Origin: a marine gamma proteobacterium HTCC2143
Lineage (GTDB): Bacteria > Pseudomonadota > Gammaproteobacteria > Pseudomonadales > Dasaniaceae
Length of the DNA: 50,956 nt
Direction of reading: 5' to 3'
Assembly: GCA_000169075.1 (NCBI GenBank)
Contig: AAVT01000015.1
Span: 1 to 50,956, forward strand
Shown here: positions 43,834-50,956 of the stretch, in pieces
Layout: every line of letters starts with the position of its first letter
How positions within the stretch are numbered: the stretch's first letter is position 1
Translations under genes and position numbers: made by a program
The notes under the pieces: model-generated
The model's database searches: none
Seen by the model: only the letters and a program-made list of their open reading frames with translations
What the model was told of the DNA's origin: nothing

Positions 43834-44954
43834 CGATCGCCACCTCCCAAACCATTAACAGAGGTGATTGGCTCAGGTACTTTAATCGTTGTAGTGGGGA
43901 ACGCAACATCAGCACCATGGCCGATAATTATATCGAGTATCGTCAAAAGAATACGCTGCTTAATAGCATGATACTCTATCCAATTTGTGGTGCGCGTGAA
44001 GGTGTAAATAAAAAAATCGAGCGACGACGGACCGAAACTATTAAAGTTAACCATGAGTGTTTGACTGGTATCAATATCTGGATGCGCCCTCAACATGCCC
44101 TCAACATCATCGAGTATCAGTGGCAACACGGCTGCGTCATCATAGCGGACCCCTATAGTTTCCTTGATTCGTCGATTAAGCATGCGCGATGGGTTTTCAA
44201 CGGAAATGTGGCTGAATGTTGCATTGGGAATATACAAGGGACGCTTATCAAATGTGCGAATACGTGTTTGGCGCCAACCAATATCCTCTACCGTGCCTTC
44301 GATTTCTTGATCGGGAGAGCGAATCCAATCCCCCACAGAAAATGGCCGATCCAAGTAGATCATTAATCCGCCAAAAAAATTAGCCAATAAATCTTTGGCA
44401 GCGAAGCCAACAGCAATACCACCAACGCCGCCAAACGCCAGCACACCTGAAATACTGTATCCCATGGTTTGCATTATCACTAAACCCGATGTGATAAATA
44501 CCGCTACTCGCACCAGCTTGCCCAAAGCCAATACAGTCGTCGTATCGACAGGGTCGCTGGTATATTCCGGTGACGTTAAACGTTGCTCAACCTGTTTTAT
44601 GACACGAATTAGAAACCAAGCCAATAATGCAATGAAAAGCAGTGATCGCATTGGTGCAATGGCGGTAAAAATAGCCGCACCCGATTGTTCAATCAACACC
44701 TCCAGAACCCAACTGAAACCCATCAACCACACTAAAAAATCGGCAGGCTTGCGGACCGCCTCGAGCATGGCATCATCCCAAAGATTGTCGGATTTTTGAA
44801 ATTGCAGCTCCAATTTTCGCAATACCAGCCATAGCGCATAACGTACAAATAGAGTGATTAGTACGAGTGCGAAAACTTCCCACACCCAAGGGTACTCGGA
44901 AAAACTTAGTCCAAGCAATGATGGACTTTCAATTAATGATTGCATATTTTCCAT
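43830..44954 (-). CDS. MscS-family mechanosensitive ion channel
   Basis: The 374-residue inner-membrane protein releases solutes on hypo-osmotic shock. Several N-terminal helices precede the pore helix (SGVLAFGGVGGIAVGFAAKDLL), where the small glycine/alanine pattern is typical. The beta domain follows: GDWIRSPDQEIEGTVEDIGW, quoted in part as EGTVEDIGWRQTRI, then IPNATFSHISVEN. The middle-length form resembles YbdG/YbiO-type members more than E. coli MscS (286 residues). The ribosome site is weak. It is co-translated with the MTIP gene. Confidence 0.92.
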   Translation of the reverse strand: MENMQSLIESPSLLGLSFSEYPWVWEVFALVLITLFVRYALWLVLRKLELQFQKSDNLWDDAMLEAVRKPADFLVWLMGFSWVLEVLIEQSGAAIFTAIAPMRSLLFIALLAWFLIRVIKQVEQRLTSPEYTSDPVDTTTVLALGKLVRVAVFITSGLVIMQTMGYSISGVLAFGGVGGIAVGFAAKDLLANFFGGLMIYLDRPFSVGDWIRSPDQEIEGTVEDIGWRQTRIRTFDKRPLYIPNATFSHISVENPSRMLNRRIKETIGVRYDDAAVLPLILDDVEGMLRAHPDIDTSQTLMVNFNSFGPSSLDFFIYTFTRTTNWIEYHAIKQRILLTILDIIIGHGADVAFPTTTIKVPEPITSVNGLGGGDR

Positions 44955-45238
44955 GTCGTTTTTGCTGCCTTTTAGTCGGCAAGTTGGGAGGTTTGATTGA
45001 ATTATTTATACAATTTTTCATCGAACAATAACACTGTTATACCTAATTAATATTATAAACTGTTTATAAATCAACAACTGACATTTTACAAATCATAAGC
45101 TATTGAATAACAGCGTTTTTTTATTTTAAGCAACATTTCTTTAAAATGTCGCCAGAACACACTATTTGAAATCGTTATGGACAGGACAGTTGAACATGTT
45201 ATTTTTAGTAACAGGCCGCAACGAGATGAGATAGAACT

Positions 45239-45559
45239 ATGGATACAGCTATTCCGCAGGTCGGTATCTGGTATAGAGATATTCAGCAAAATAGTATATT
45301 CGAGGTTATTGCTGTCGACGATGCTACACAGACTGTCGAAACGCAGCTTATCGACGGCGCTATCAGTGACTTCACTCTGGAAACCTGGCAAGAAATGCTA
45401 CTCGAAGAAATAGAAGAGCCTGAGAACTGGCGCAGCGCTTACGAACTGAGCGGCGAAGATTATGTGAATGCGGATGACGCTGTACACCCTGAAGATTGGA
45501 ATGGACCTATTCGCATGATAGAAACCGATATCGTCAATGGTGTCCTTGACGACTTATAG
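45239..45559 (+). CDS. DUF6763-like small acidic protein
   Basis: The 106-residue protein is very acidic. It begins with an SH3-like beta region (QVGIWYRDIQQNSIFEVIAV) and continues DGAISDFTLETWQEMLLEEI and then PENWRSAYEL. This matches what I recall of gammaproteobacterial DUF6763 proteins. No signal peptide or membrane helix. Function unknown. It is preceded by about 280 bases of AT-rich DNA and ends 2 bases from the convergent LOG-family stop. Confidence 0.7.
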   Translation: MDTAIPQVGIWYRDIQQNSIFEVIAVDDATQTVETQLIDGAISDFTLETWQEMLLEEIEEPENWRSAYELSGEDYVNADDAVHPEDWNGPIRMIETDIVNGVLDDL

Positions 45560-45561
45560 CG

Positions 45562-46218
45562 CTAAATTAATTCTGCGTCCTGCAAAACTCTAGCATGATA
45601 CCGGAGCACGATGTCGGCAGCCTCCTCCGGCGTATCTACCAAATGAAAGAGTTCCATATCGTCTTGCGTAATACATCCCTCTGACAACATTGTTTGCTGC
45701 AGCCAATCAATGAGACCACTCCAATAGCTCACCCCAATTAAGACAATAGGAAATGGATCGACTTTACCCGTTTGTACTAGTGTCAATGCTTCAAATAACT
45801 CATCCATCGTCCCGTAACCGCCAGGGAAAATCACAAACCCGACAGCATGTTTGACAAATAAGAATTTGCGCACAAAAAAATAGCGAAAATCGAGACTTAT
45901 ATCTTGATAGTTATTAGCCACCTGTTCTCTGGGTAAGTCGATATTTAGACCGACAGACATACCCTTCCCACCGAATGCCCCGCGATTTACAGCCTCCATG
46001 ATTCCGGGGCCCCCACCGGTTATCACCGCTAGCCCGCTCGCTGAGAGAATCCTGCCGAGCGTCTCCGCTTGTTGACTGTAATGATTATCTTCATGCAGCT
46101 GCGAGCTACCATAGACAGACACGGCATAGCCCAACTTTGACAAGTGCTCAATACCATCAACTAACTCGGACTGAATTCTAAACACTCTCCATGCTTCCGA
46201 CATTTTTCTCTCAACCAT
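45562..46218 (-). CDS. LOG-family protein (TIGR00730-type)
   Basis: The protein belongs to the LOG/YgdH nucleotide-processing group. The nucleotide loop GGGPGIMEAVNRGAF and the second motif PGGYGTMDELFEALTL are complete. Members hydrolyse cytokinin riboside monophosphates or other nucleoside monophosphates; the bacterial role varies. A start at ATG 46218 is preferred because GAGGG lies 7 bases upstream; the ATG at 46242 has no site. It is divergent from lexA. Confidence 0.88.
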   Translation of the reverse strand: MVERKMSEAWRVFRIQSELVDGIEHLSKLGYAVSVYGSSQLHEDNHYSQQAETLGRILSASGLAVITGGGPGIMEAVNRGAFGGKGMSVGLNIDLPREQVANNYQDISLDFRYFFVRKFLFVKHAVGFVIFPGGYGTMDELFEALTLVQTGKVDPFPIVLIGVSYWSGLIDWLQQTMLSEGCITQDDMELFHLVDTPEEAADIVLRYHARVLQDAELI

Positions 46219-46290
46219 TGATGCGCCCTCATACAAACTCATAGCTATAGTATAGACCCCTCTACAGCTTAAAATAAATTGAGTTATTCC

Positions 46291-46318
46291 TTGCAGCCTG
46301 TAAATTGCTGTATATAAT
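46291..46318 (+). promoter_or_regulatory. lexA promoter
   Basis: TTGCAG (46291-46296) and TATAAT (46313-46318) are separated by 16 bases. The -10 box lies within the first LexA box, so repressor binding would block RNA polymerase. Confidence 0.7.
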
Positions 46319-46323
46319 CACAG
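46308..46323 (+). promoter_or_regulatory. LexA (SOS) box 1 upstream of lexA
   Basis: CTG-N10-CAG: CTGTATATAATCACAG fits the gammaproteobacterial LexA consensus. It overlaps the -10 box. Confidence 0.92.
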
Positions 46324-46326
46324 ATA

Positions 46327-46342
46327 CTGTATATAAAAACAG
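46327..46342 (+). promoter_or_regulatory. LexA (SOS) box 2 upstream of lexA
   Basis: CTGTATATAAAAACAG is a near-perfect LexA box, 19 bases downstream of the first, matching the double operator of E. coli lexA. It supports autoregulation. Confidence 0.95.
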
Positions 46343-46392
46343 ATACTTTAGTCCCCGGCGATATCGGCTCCGGCATAACTGAGCATGACACC

Positions 46393-46992
46393 ATGACCAA
46401 GCTTACTCAACGACAGTCAGAAGTTCTCGCGGTAATTAAACATCATATTGAAGAGTCGGGCTTTCCGCCTACGCGAGCGGACATTGCTCGAGAGCTCGGC
46501 TTTAAATCTGCCAATGCAGCTGAGGAACATCTGAAAGCCTTGGCACGGAAAGGCGCTATAGAAATGATCGCAGGAGCCTCTCGAGGTATACGATTACCTG
46601 AAAACAAAGGCATCCCAATTGTTGGCCAGGTAGCTGCGGGAAGTCCAATCTTGGCGCAAGAACACATTGACGACTATTGTGAAATGCCGGCATCTTTCTT
46701 TAGCCCGCACGCTGATTATTTTCTGCGGGTTAAAGGCGATAGCATGATAGATATCGGGATATTTGAGGATGATCTACTGGCTGTCCATAAAACAGATAAT
46801 GCTGAAAATGGTGAAATTGTTGTCGCTCGGATTGATGATGAAGTGACCGTAAAAAGGCTCAAGCGAACTCGCAGCAAGTATCAAATACTATTGCTGCCAG
46901 AAAATCAGGACTACCAACCGATTGAAGTCGATTTGCGCTATCAGGATTTTGCCATTGAAGGACTAAGCGTCGGAGTTGTTAGGCGCCAATAA
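46393..46992 (+). CDS. lexA: LexA repressor
   Basis: The 199-residue repressor of the SOS response cleaves itself when bound to RecA filaments. It has an N-terminal winged helix (TKLTQRQSEVLAVI, FPPTRADIARELGF), a cleavage site A82-G83 (VAAGSP), and the S24 protease pair S117 (GDSM) and K154 (TVKRLKR). Two LexA boxes lie upstream, so it represses itself. In Pseudomonas sulA follows lexA; here a convergent small gene follows immediately instead. Confidence 0.97.
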   Translation: MTKLTQRQSEVLAVIKHHIEESGFPPTRADIARELGFKSANAAEEHLKALARKGAIEMIAGASRGIRLPENKGIPIVGQVAAGSPILAQEHIDDYCEMPASFFSPHADYFLRVKGDSMIDIGIFEDDLLAVHKTDNAENGEIVVARIDDEVTVKRLKRTRSKYQILLLPENQDYQPIEVDLRYQDFAIEGLSVGVVRRQ

Positions 46993-47000
46993 ACTCTAAG

Positions 47001-47252
47001 CTAGTGCAGTGTCTGCTCGTCGCTATCGCGGGGAGAATCGCTGCCTGTCGCTCTAGCCTCGTTGATGTGGGCGGCTGCCTGTATGCCTGCTTGAATCATA
47101 ACTTTGGCTATGTCAACTTCAGACTTACCAATATAATCTTTTGCAGCGGCTGAAAATCGTATGTTTACCAACGGCTCGCCTTCGCCATCGGAATTTCTTA
47201 ATACAATTTCGCCACTGTCGAGTTGAACAATCTCTAAAAACGCTGAAGGCAC
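47001..47252 (-). CDS. Small conserved protein of unknown function
   Basis: The 83-residue protein starts PSAFLEIVQLDSGEIVLR and has EPLVNIRFSAAAKDYIG, then DIAKVMIQAGIQAAAHINE and a polar tail. A similar small gene lies between lexA and topA in Pseudomonas (from memory). No catalytic motif or membrane segment. Its stop lies 9 bases from the convergent lexA stop. The lack of an obvious ribosome site keeps the start tentative. Confidence 0.75.
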   Translation of the reverse strand: MPSAFLEIVQLDSGEIVLRNSDGEGEPLVNIRFSAAAKDYIGKSEVDIAKVMIQAGIQAAAHINEARATGSDSPRDSDEQTLH

Positions 47253-47388
47253 TTAAATTAATCCTGATAAGATAAACAACACCGTATTCTACAGCTGCGA
47301 CCGAAGCAAGTGAAGCACAATCACTCTTTTCCGAGAACAGCCCCTCGAACAGTCGACTAACGAGCAGCTAACGCGAGCCGCTCACCAG

Positions 47389-50028
47389 CTAGCCCGCCTT
47401 TTTTTTAGATTTCGTTTCCTGTACCAGCCATTTTCCACCCTGATAGAAGGCCTTCCAGCCACTGGGCTTGCTGTCGATTTCAGTCTGCACATATATTTCT
47501 TTGGTCTTTCTACTGTAGCGAATAATAGCTTTGTTGCCATCGGGATCTTCCGTCGGCGCCTTAAACAAATATTTGTACTTAGCATCAATCTCCGTTTTGT
47601 GCGGCAGGATTTCTTCGACTAAGGGTGCTCGAGTTTCTCTGTTTTTAGGGAAGTTACTTGCCGCCAGAAACATACCAGAGGCACCGTCACGTAACACATA
47701 GAAGTCGTCTACTTTGAGGCAAGCTAGTTCAGGCATTGGGACGGGGTCCATTTTAGGTGGAGCGGCCTCTCCGTTGCGTAACAACTTACGCGTATTTTTA
47801 CAAGACTCACTGGTACAGCCAAAATACTTACCAAAGCGTCCTGACTTCAACTGCATTTCGGCACTACACTTATCACAGTCGAGCACAGGACCTTCGTAAC
47901 CCTTTATTTTAAAACTACCTTGCTCTACTTCAAAACCTGCACAGTCTGGATTATTCCCGCACACATGTAGCTTTCTCTGCTCATCAATAAGGTAACTATC
48001 CATCGCTGTATTACATAACTTACAGCGGTGTTTATTGATTAATATCCGAGACTCTCCCTCGTCGTCCTCATCGGCACTGACAACTTCGTCACCAGACACC
48101 AAATTTATAGTACTCTTACAGCGTTCCTTCGGCGGCAATGCATAACCGGAACAGCCCAAAAACACACCTGTACTCGCCGTCCTGACTTGCATATGGCGAG
48201 CACATTTAGGGCACTCTATATCGGTTTCTGTCGGCTCATTAGCACGCATACCGCCTTCGGCAGACTCAGCTACTTCTAATTTCTTTTGGAACTCACTGTA
48301 AAAATTGTCAAGTAACTGGGTCCAGTTAAGCTTCCCATCCGCTACTTCGTCCAGTTGCTCTTCCATAGTGGCGGTGAAACTATAATCTAGCAGCTCAGAA
48401 AAACTCTCGACTAATCTTTCTGTGACAACATCGCCCATTTTTTCCGCATAAAAGCGTCTATTTTCAACTCGCACATAGCCACGGTCTTGAATCGTAGAGA
48501 TAATCGAGGCATACGTTGACGGCCTGCCAATTCCCTGCTTTTCAAGTTCCTTGACCAGACTAGCTTCACTGAAACGAGGGCTAGGCTTGGTAAAATGCTG
48601 GCTTGGGTCAAGCTTCTCAAGTTTTAATATATCGTTGATTTTGACGTCCGGTAAGATGACGTCCTCGTCCTTTTTCACCTGTGGCGGCTGCACTTTCATA
48701 AAACCTTCAAAGCGCATTACCCGACCCCGAGTACGCAACTCGAACTCTCCGGCAGTGACAACGATACTACTACTGGTAAACTCTGCCGGAACCATTTGAC
48801 AGGCGACAAACTGTCGCCAAATGAGCTCATAGAGACGCTCTGCATCGCGCTCCATCTTCACTAGCTGAGTCGGTTTTACCGACACGCCAGAAGGTCGAAT
48901 CGCCTCGTGAGCCTCTTGGGCACCCTCCTTACTAGAATACCGGACGGGCTCAGCCGGCAGATAATCTTTGCCATACTGTTTGGAAATATAGTCGCGGCAG
49001 GAGGCAACTGCGTCCTGGCTCAAATTGGTAGAGTCGGTACGCATGTAAGTGATGTAGCCGGCCTCATAGAGCCTTTGCGCCATCATCATGGTCTTTTTAA
49101 CACCAAAGCCTAAACGAGTGCTGGCCGCTTGCTGCAATGTTGATGTTATATAGGGTGCTGAAGGCTTCGATCGGGTCGGCTTGTCTTCTCGCTTACTGAT
49201 GACATAGTCATGCTTCTCGAGTAAGGCTAGCGCCGCGTCTGCCTGCTGTTGATTATTTGGCCGAAAGTTCTGATCTTGATACCGCTTAACCTCAAGCCTG
49301 AGTTTGCCTGCCGATGCCGCCGTGTCGGCAAAAATCTGCCAATACTCTTCAGGGATAAATGCACGAATTTCTCGCTCTCGCTCAACGACTAAGCGTGTCG
49401 CAACCGACTGCACACGACCGGCTGAAAGCCCCCTTGCTACCTTCGCCCACAGTAGCGGAGAGACCATGTAACCAACAACGCGATCCAGAAAACGGCGCGC
49501 CTGCTGTGCATTAACCCTGTCGATATCTAGCTTACCGGGAGCATCAAAAGCTGCCGCTATGGCTTTTTTAGTGATCTCATTAAAAACTACTCGCCGGTAA
49601 CGGCTCTCATCACCTCCGATTGCCTCGCGCAGATGCCACGCTATCGCCTCTCCCTCGCGATCCAAATCCGTTGCGAGATAGATGGTGTCAGCATCTTTTG
49701 CCAATCGCTGTAATTCGCTGACCACTTTTTCTTTGGCAGGTAAAATTTCGTAAGTTGCCGCCCAGTGATTCTCAGGATCAATGCCCATCCGCTTAATCAA
49801 CTGATCGCGACTTTTTTTCTTTTTATAAGCAACTTTTTTTTCTGGCGACATTTTGCGCGTTATAGCAGCGGCTTTTGCGCGCTCTTTCGGGTCTACCGCT
49901 TTACCCCCTGCTGTCGGTAAATCTCGAATATGACCGACACTGGACTTAACGATGAAATCGTTGCCCAAGTATTTATTAATGGTCTTGGCTTTGGCCGGAG
50001 ACTCGACGATGACTAATGATTTTCCCAT
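47389..50028 (-). CDS. topA: DNA topoisomerase I
   Basis: The 879-residue type IA topoisomerase relaxes negative supercoils. The Toprim domain opens MGKSLVIVESPAKAKTI and includes TDLDREGEAIAWHL. The catalytic tyrosine is in YITYMRTDSTN at about residue 330. QQARRFLDRVVGYMVSP and GRPSTYA are further family blocks. C-terminal zinc-ribbon repeats (CPKCARH, CKLC, CDKC) and a basic tail (KSKKKAG) complete the E. coli-like form. A promoter with a 17-base spacer lies upstream. AAGGG stands 4 bases before the ATG. Confidence 0.97.
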   Translation of the reverse strand: MGKSLVIVESPAKAKTINKYLGNDFIVKSSVGHIRDLPTAGGKAVDPKERAKAAAITRKMSPEKKVAYKKKKSRDQLIKRMGIDPENHWAATYEILPAKEKVVSELQRLAKDADTIYLATDLDREGEAIAWHLREAIGGDESRYRRVVFNEITKKAIAAAFDAPGKLDIDRVNAQQARRFLDRVVGYMVSPLLWAKVARGLSAGRVQSVATRLVVEREREIRAFIPEEYWQIFADTAASAGKLRLEVKRYQDQNFRPNNQQQADAALALLEKHDYVISKREDKPTRSKPSAPYITSTLQQAASTRLGFGVKKTMMMAQRLYEAGYITYMRTDSTNLSQDAVASCRDYISKQYGKDYLPAEPVRYSSKEGAQEAHEAIRPSGVSVKPTQLVKMERDAERLYELIWRQFVACQMVPAEFTSSSIVVTAGEFELRTRGRVMRFEGFMKVQPPQVKKDEDVILPDVKINDILKLEKLDPSQHFTKPSPRFSEASLVKELEKQGIGRPSTYASIISTIQDRGYVRVENRRFYAEKMGDVVTERLVESFSELLDYSFTATMEEQLDEVADGKLNWTQLLDNFYSEFQKKLEVAESAEGGMRANEPTETDIECPKCARHMQVRTASTGVFLGCSGYALPPKERCKSTINLVSGDEVVSADEDDEGESRILINKHRCKLCNTAMDSYLIDEQRKLHVCGNNPDCAGFEVEQGSFKIKGYEGPVLDCDKCSAEMQLKSGRFGKYFGCTSESCKNTRKLLRNGEAAPPKMDPVPMPELACLKVDDFYVLRDGASGMFLAASNFPKNRETRAPLVEEILPHKTEIDAKYKYLFKAPTEDPDGNKAIIRYSRKTKEIYVQTEIDSKPSGWKAFYQGGKWLVQETKSKKKAG

Positions 50029-50082
50029 GCTACCCTTCTGTTAAGTACCAATAAACACGCCCAATGAGGGAATGAGGCGACA

Positions 50083-50111
50083 TATATAAGACCTGATCAG
50101 TTCCGGGTCAA
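50083..50111 (-). promoter_or_regulatory. sigma70 promoter of topA
   Basis: On the minus strand TTGACC (50106-50111), a 17-base spacer and TATATA (50083-50088) form a near-consensus promoter about 55 bases before the topA ATG. Confidence 0.7.
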
Positions 50112-50265
50112 GAGAGAAAGTCGTTTTTATTTCATTTATATTCGATTATGACCGGTCACCGCACGGTAATTATTGATACGAGCAATACTCCTAACCCTAA
50201 GATAACGTTCAGTATTTCAACCTTTCTGTACACGGCATTTGTTACAAAAGGGCGACTACAAATAT

Positions 50266-50481
50266 TTAATCGCTAAGCAAAGAAAATCGCGGAACCGAGG
50301 TGCCGTCGACGTCGACCTGTTCAATAAACATACTCAGCGGTCGCACCCACAGGCCGCTCTCACCGTATAAGGGCCGATAGACGACGAGGTCTTCTCCAGT
50401 TTCTGAATGCTTTGCTACCCCCATAACTTTGTAGTCGTTTCCTTTGTAATGGCGATACGACCCGGGTAATAATTCTGCCAT
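50266..50481 (-). CDS. DUF1653 family protein
   Basis: The 71-residue protein matches DUF1653: PGSYRHYKGNDYKVMGVA, then HSETGEDLVVYRPLYG and LWVRPLSMFIE. It is a small SH3-like beta barrel with unknown function. The start is the ATG at 50481 with AGGAG 7 bases upstream; an ATG eight codons earlier is not supported. It lies downstream of an unidentified gene by 36 bases, and upstream of topA. Confidence 0.88.
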   Translation of the reverse strand: MAELLPGSYRHYKGNDYKVMGVAKHSETGEDLVVYRPLYGESGLWVRPLSMFIEQVDVDGTSVPRFSLLSD

Positions 50482-50517
50482 GAATATGCTCCTATTAAGT
50501 GTCATTTTGAAACGATG

Positions 50518-50956
50518 TTAAGACGTCTTAATTAGTTTCTCCCGGACGCCAAGTATCTCTTTTTGCAGCTGTTCGAGGCGGCGGCCGATGTCTTCAACCT
50601 CGCTGATACCTCCTCGCTCTCGCCAGTACACAGCAACACCCGGCGAGGCATACTCTAAGGCCATCACAGCCGCTGGCATTGCCGCTAGTGACGCTGTTAG
50701 CAGCTCGCTAAAGGCGGGCGAGACAGGATTTTCACCGTCTCCATCCTTTAATAACAATTCGCAGAATTGTTCCCGTGGCTGCAGTGGTTTTTTCCAGGGA
50801 AGGCGATAAACAATGCCTTTTTCGACATACTCTTCCCGCACTCTGGCTCGGCGAGTCTGCGGTAAATCACAAATTTTCACTTGCAACCCCAACTGCATAG
50901 CACGGTCCCGCATTATCATTTGACGTTTGATTTCCGGACTGGGCATAAACCAAAAA
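50518..50956 (-). CDS. Unidentified protein, probably incomplete at the right edge
   Basis: The frame is open to the right edge and the first ATG (50946) lies 10 bases from it without a ribosome site in view, so the real start may be outside. The visible 142+ residues are MRDRAMQLGLQVKICDLPQT, a basic stretch, VYRLPWKKPLQPREQF, an alanine-rich helix (FSELLTASLAAMPAAVMAL), VAVYWRERGG and a C-terminal coiled-coil-like EVEDIGRRLEQLQKEI. I do not recognise the family. It likely forms a unit with the DUF1653 gene. Confidence 0.55.
   Translation of the reverse strand, partial: FWFMPSPEIKRQMIMRDRAMQLGLQVKICDLPQTRRARVREEYVEKGIVYRLPWKKPLQPREQFCELLLKDGDGENPVSPAFSELLTASLAAMPAAVMALEYASPGVAVYWRERGGISEVEDIGRRLEQLQKEILGVREKLIKTS

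Noticed and set aside
1..50956. CRISPR arrays, insertion sequences, phage or toxin-antitoxin genes.
   Set aside because: No regularly spaced repeats, transposase or integrase motifs, or recognisable toxin/antitoxin pair were seen on either strand.

Overview
The window looks like a chromosomal segment of a free-living, probably marine gammaproteobacterium. The support is a complete Na+-translocating NADH:quinone reductase operon (nqrABCDEF with apbE and nqrM), the uvrC-pgsA-tRNA(Gly-Cys-Leu) arrangement also known from E. coli, and a long run of genes whose order matches, from memory and not re-checked here, the Pseudomonas aeruginosa murB-to-topA region: murB, kdsB, lpxK, exbD, exbB/tolQ, comEC, DUF2062, lolCDE, PilZ, nqr, gap, mfd, csiV, MTIP, lexA, topA. 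No rRNA, phage gene, transposase, integrase or CRISPR array was seen.

Positions 1-12370 are the accessory part. They hold the 3' end of a succinylglutamate desuccinylase/aspartoacylase-like gene, a CorA/ZntB-type metal transporter, an exported cyclase-family protein, a membrane diguanylate cyclase, a PhyH-type dioxygenase and a small three-helix membrane protein. A patch of decayed genes follows (5927-6823): a frameshifted GFA-family fragment, a fragment of an ELKRRNV-type N-terminus, and a remnant resembling a pentameric ligand-gated ion channel interrupted by an in-frame TAG. Then come a Rieske oxygenase and an isopenicillin-N-synthase-like 2-oxoglutarate oxygenase in tandem, a 14-helix-type MFS exporter and mobA.

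Positions 12370-18600 hold a 600-base gap with two terminator-like hairpins on the + strand that have no known gene upstream, then three tRNA genes with a strong promoter and GC-rich discriminator, small DUF1330 and GNAT genes, pgsA, uvrC, an AlkB-family demethylase overlapping uvrC, and murB.

Positions 18600-29160 are cell-envelope and uptake genes: kdsB and lpxK (LPS core and lipid A), ExbB/ExbD, ComEC, DUF2062, the LolCDE lipoprotein exporter and a PilZ protein. Positions 29170-36415 are the Na+-NQR operon with its flavin transferase (ApbE) and iron-delivery factor (NqrM); both flavinylation threonine motifs are visible in NqrB and NqrC. Positions 36875-50956 hold an N-terminally extended GAPDH, mfd, csiV, MTI phosphorylase, an MscS channel, a DUF6763-like protein, a LOG-family protein, SOS-controlled lexA with two LexA boxes, a small conserved protein, topA, a DUF1653 protein and an unidentified protein that probably runs off the right edge.

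Most genes are ordinary housekeeping loci. The parts most likely to hold something undescribed are the oxygenase/pseudogene region (about 4.1-10 kb) with its inverted-repeat control region, and the orphan terminator region at 12.6-12.9 kb. Family assignments rest on motif recognition only; no searches were run.
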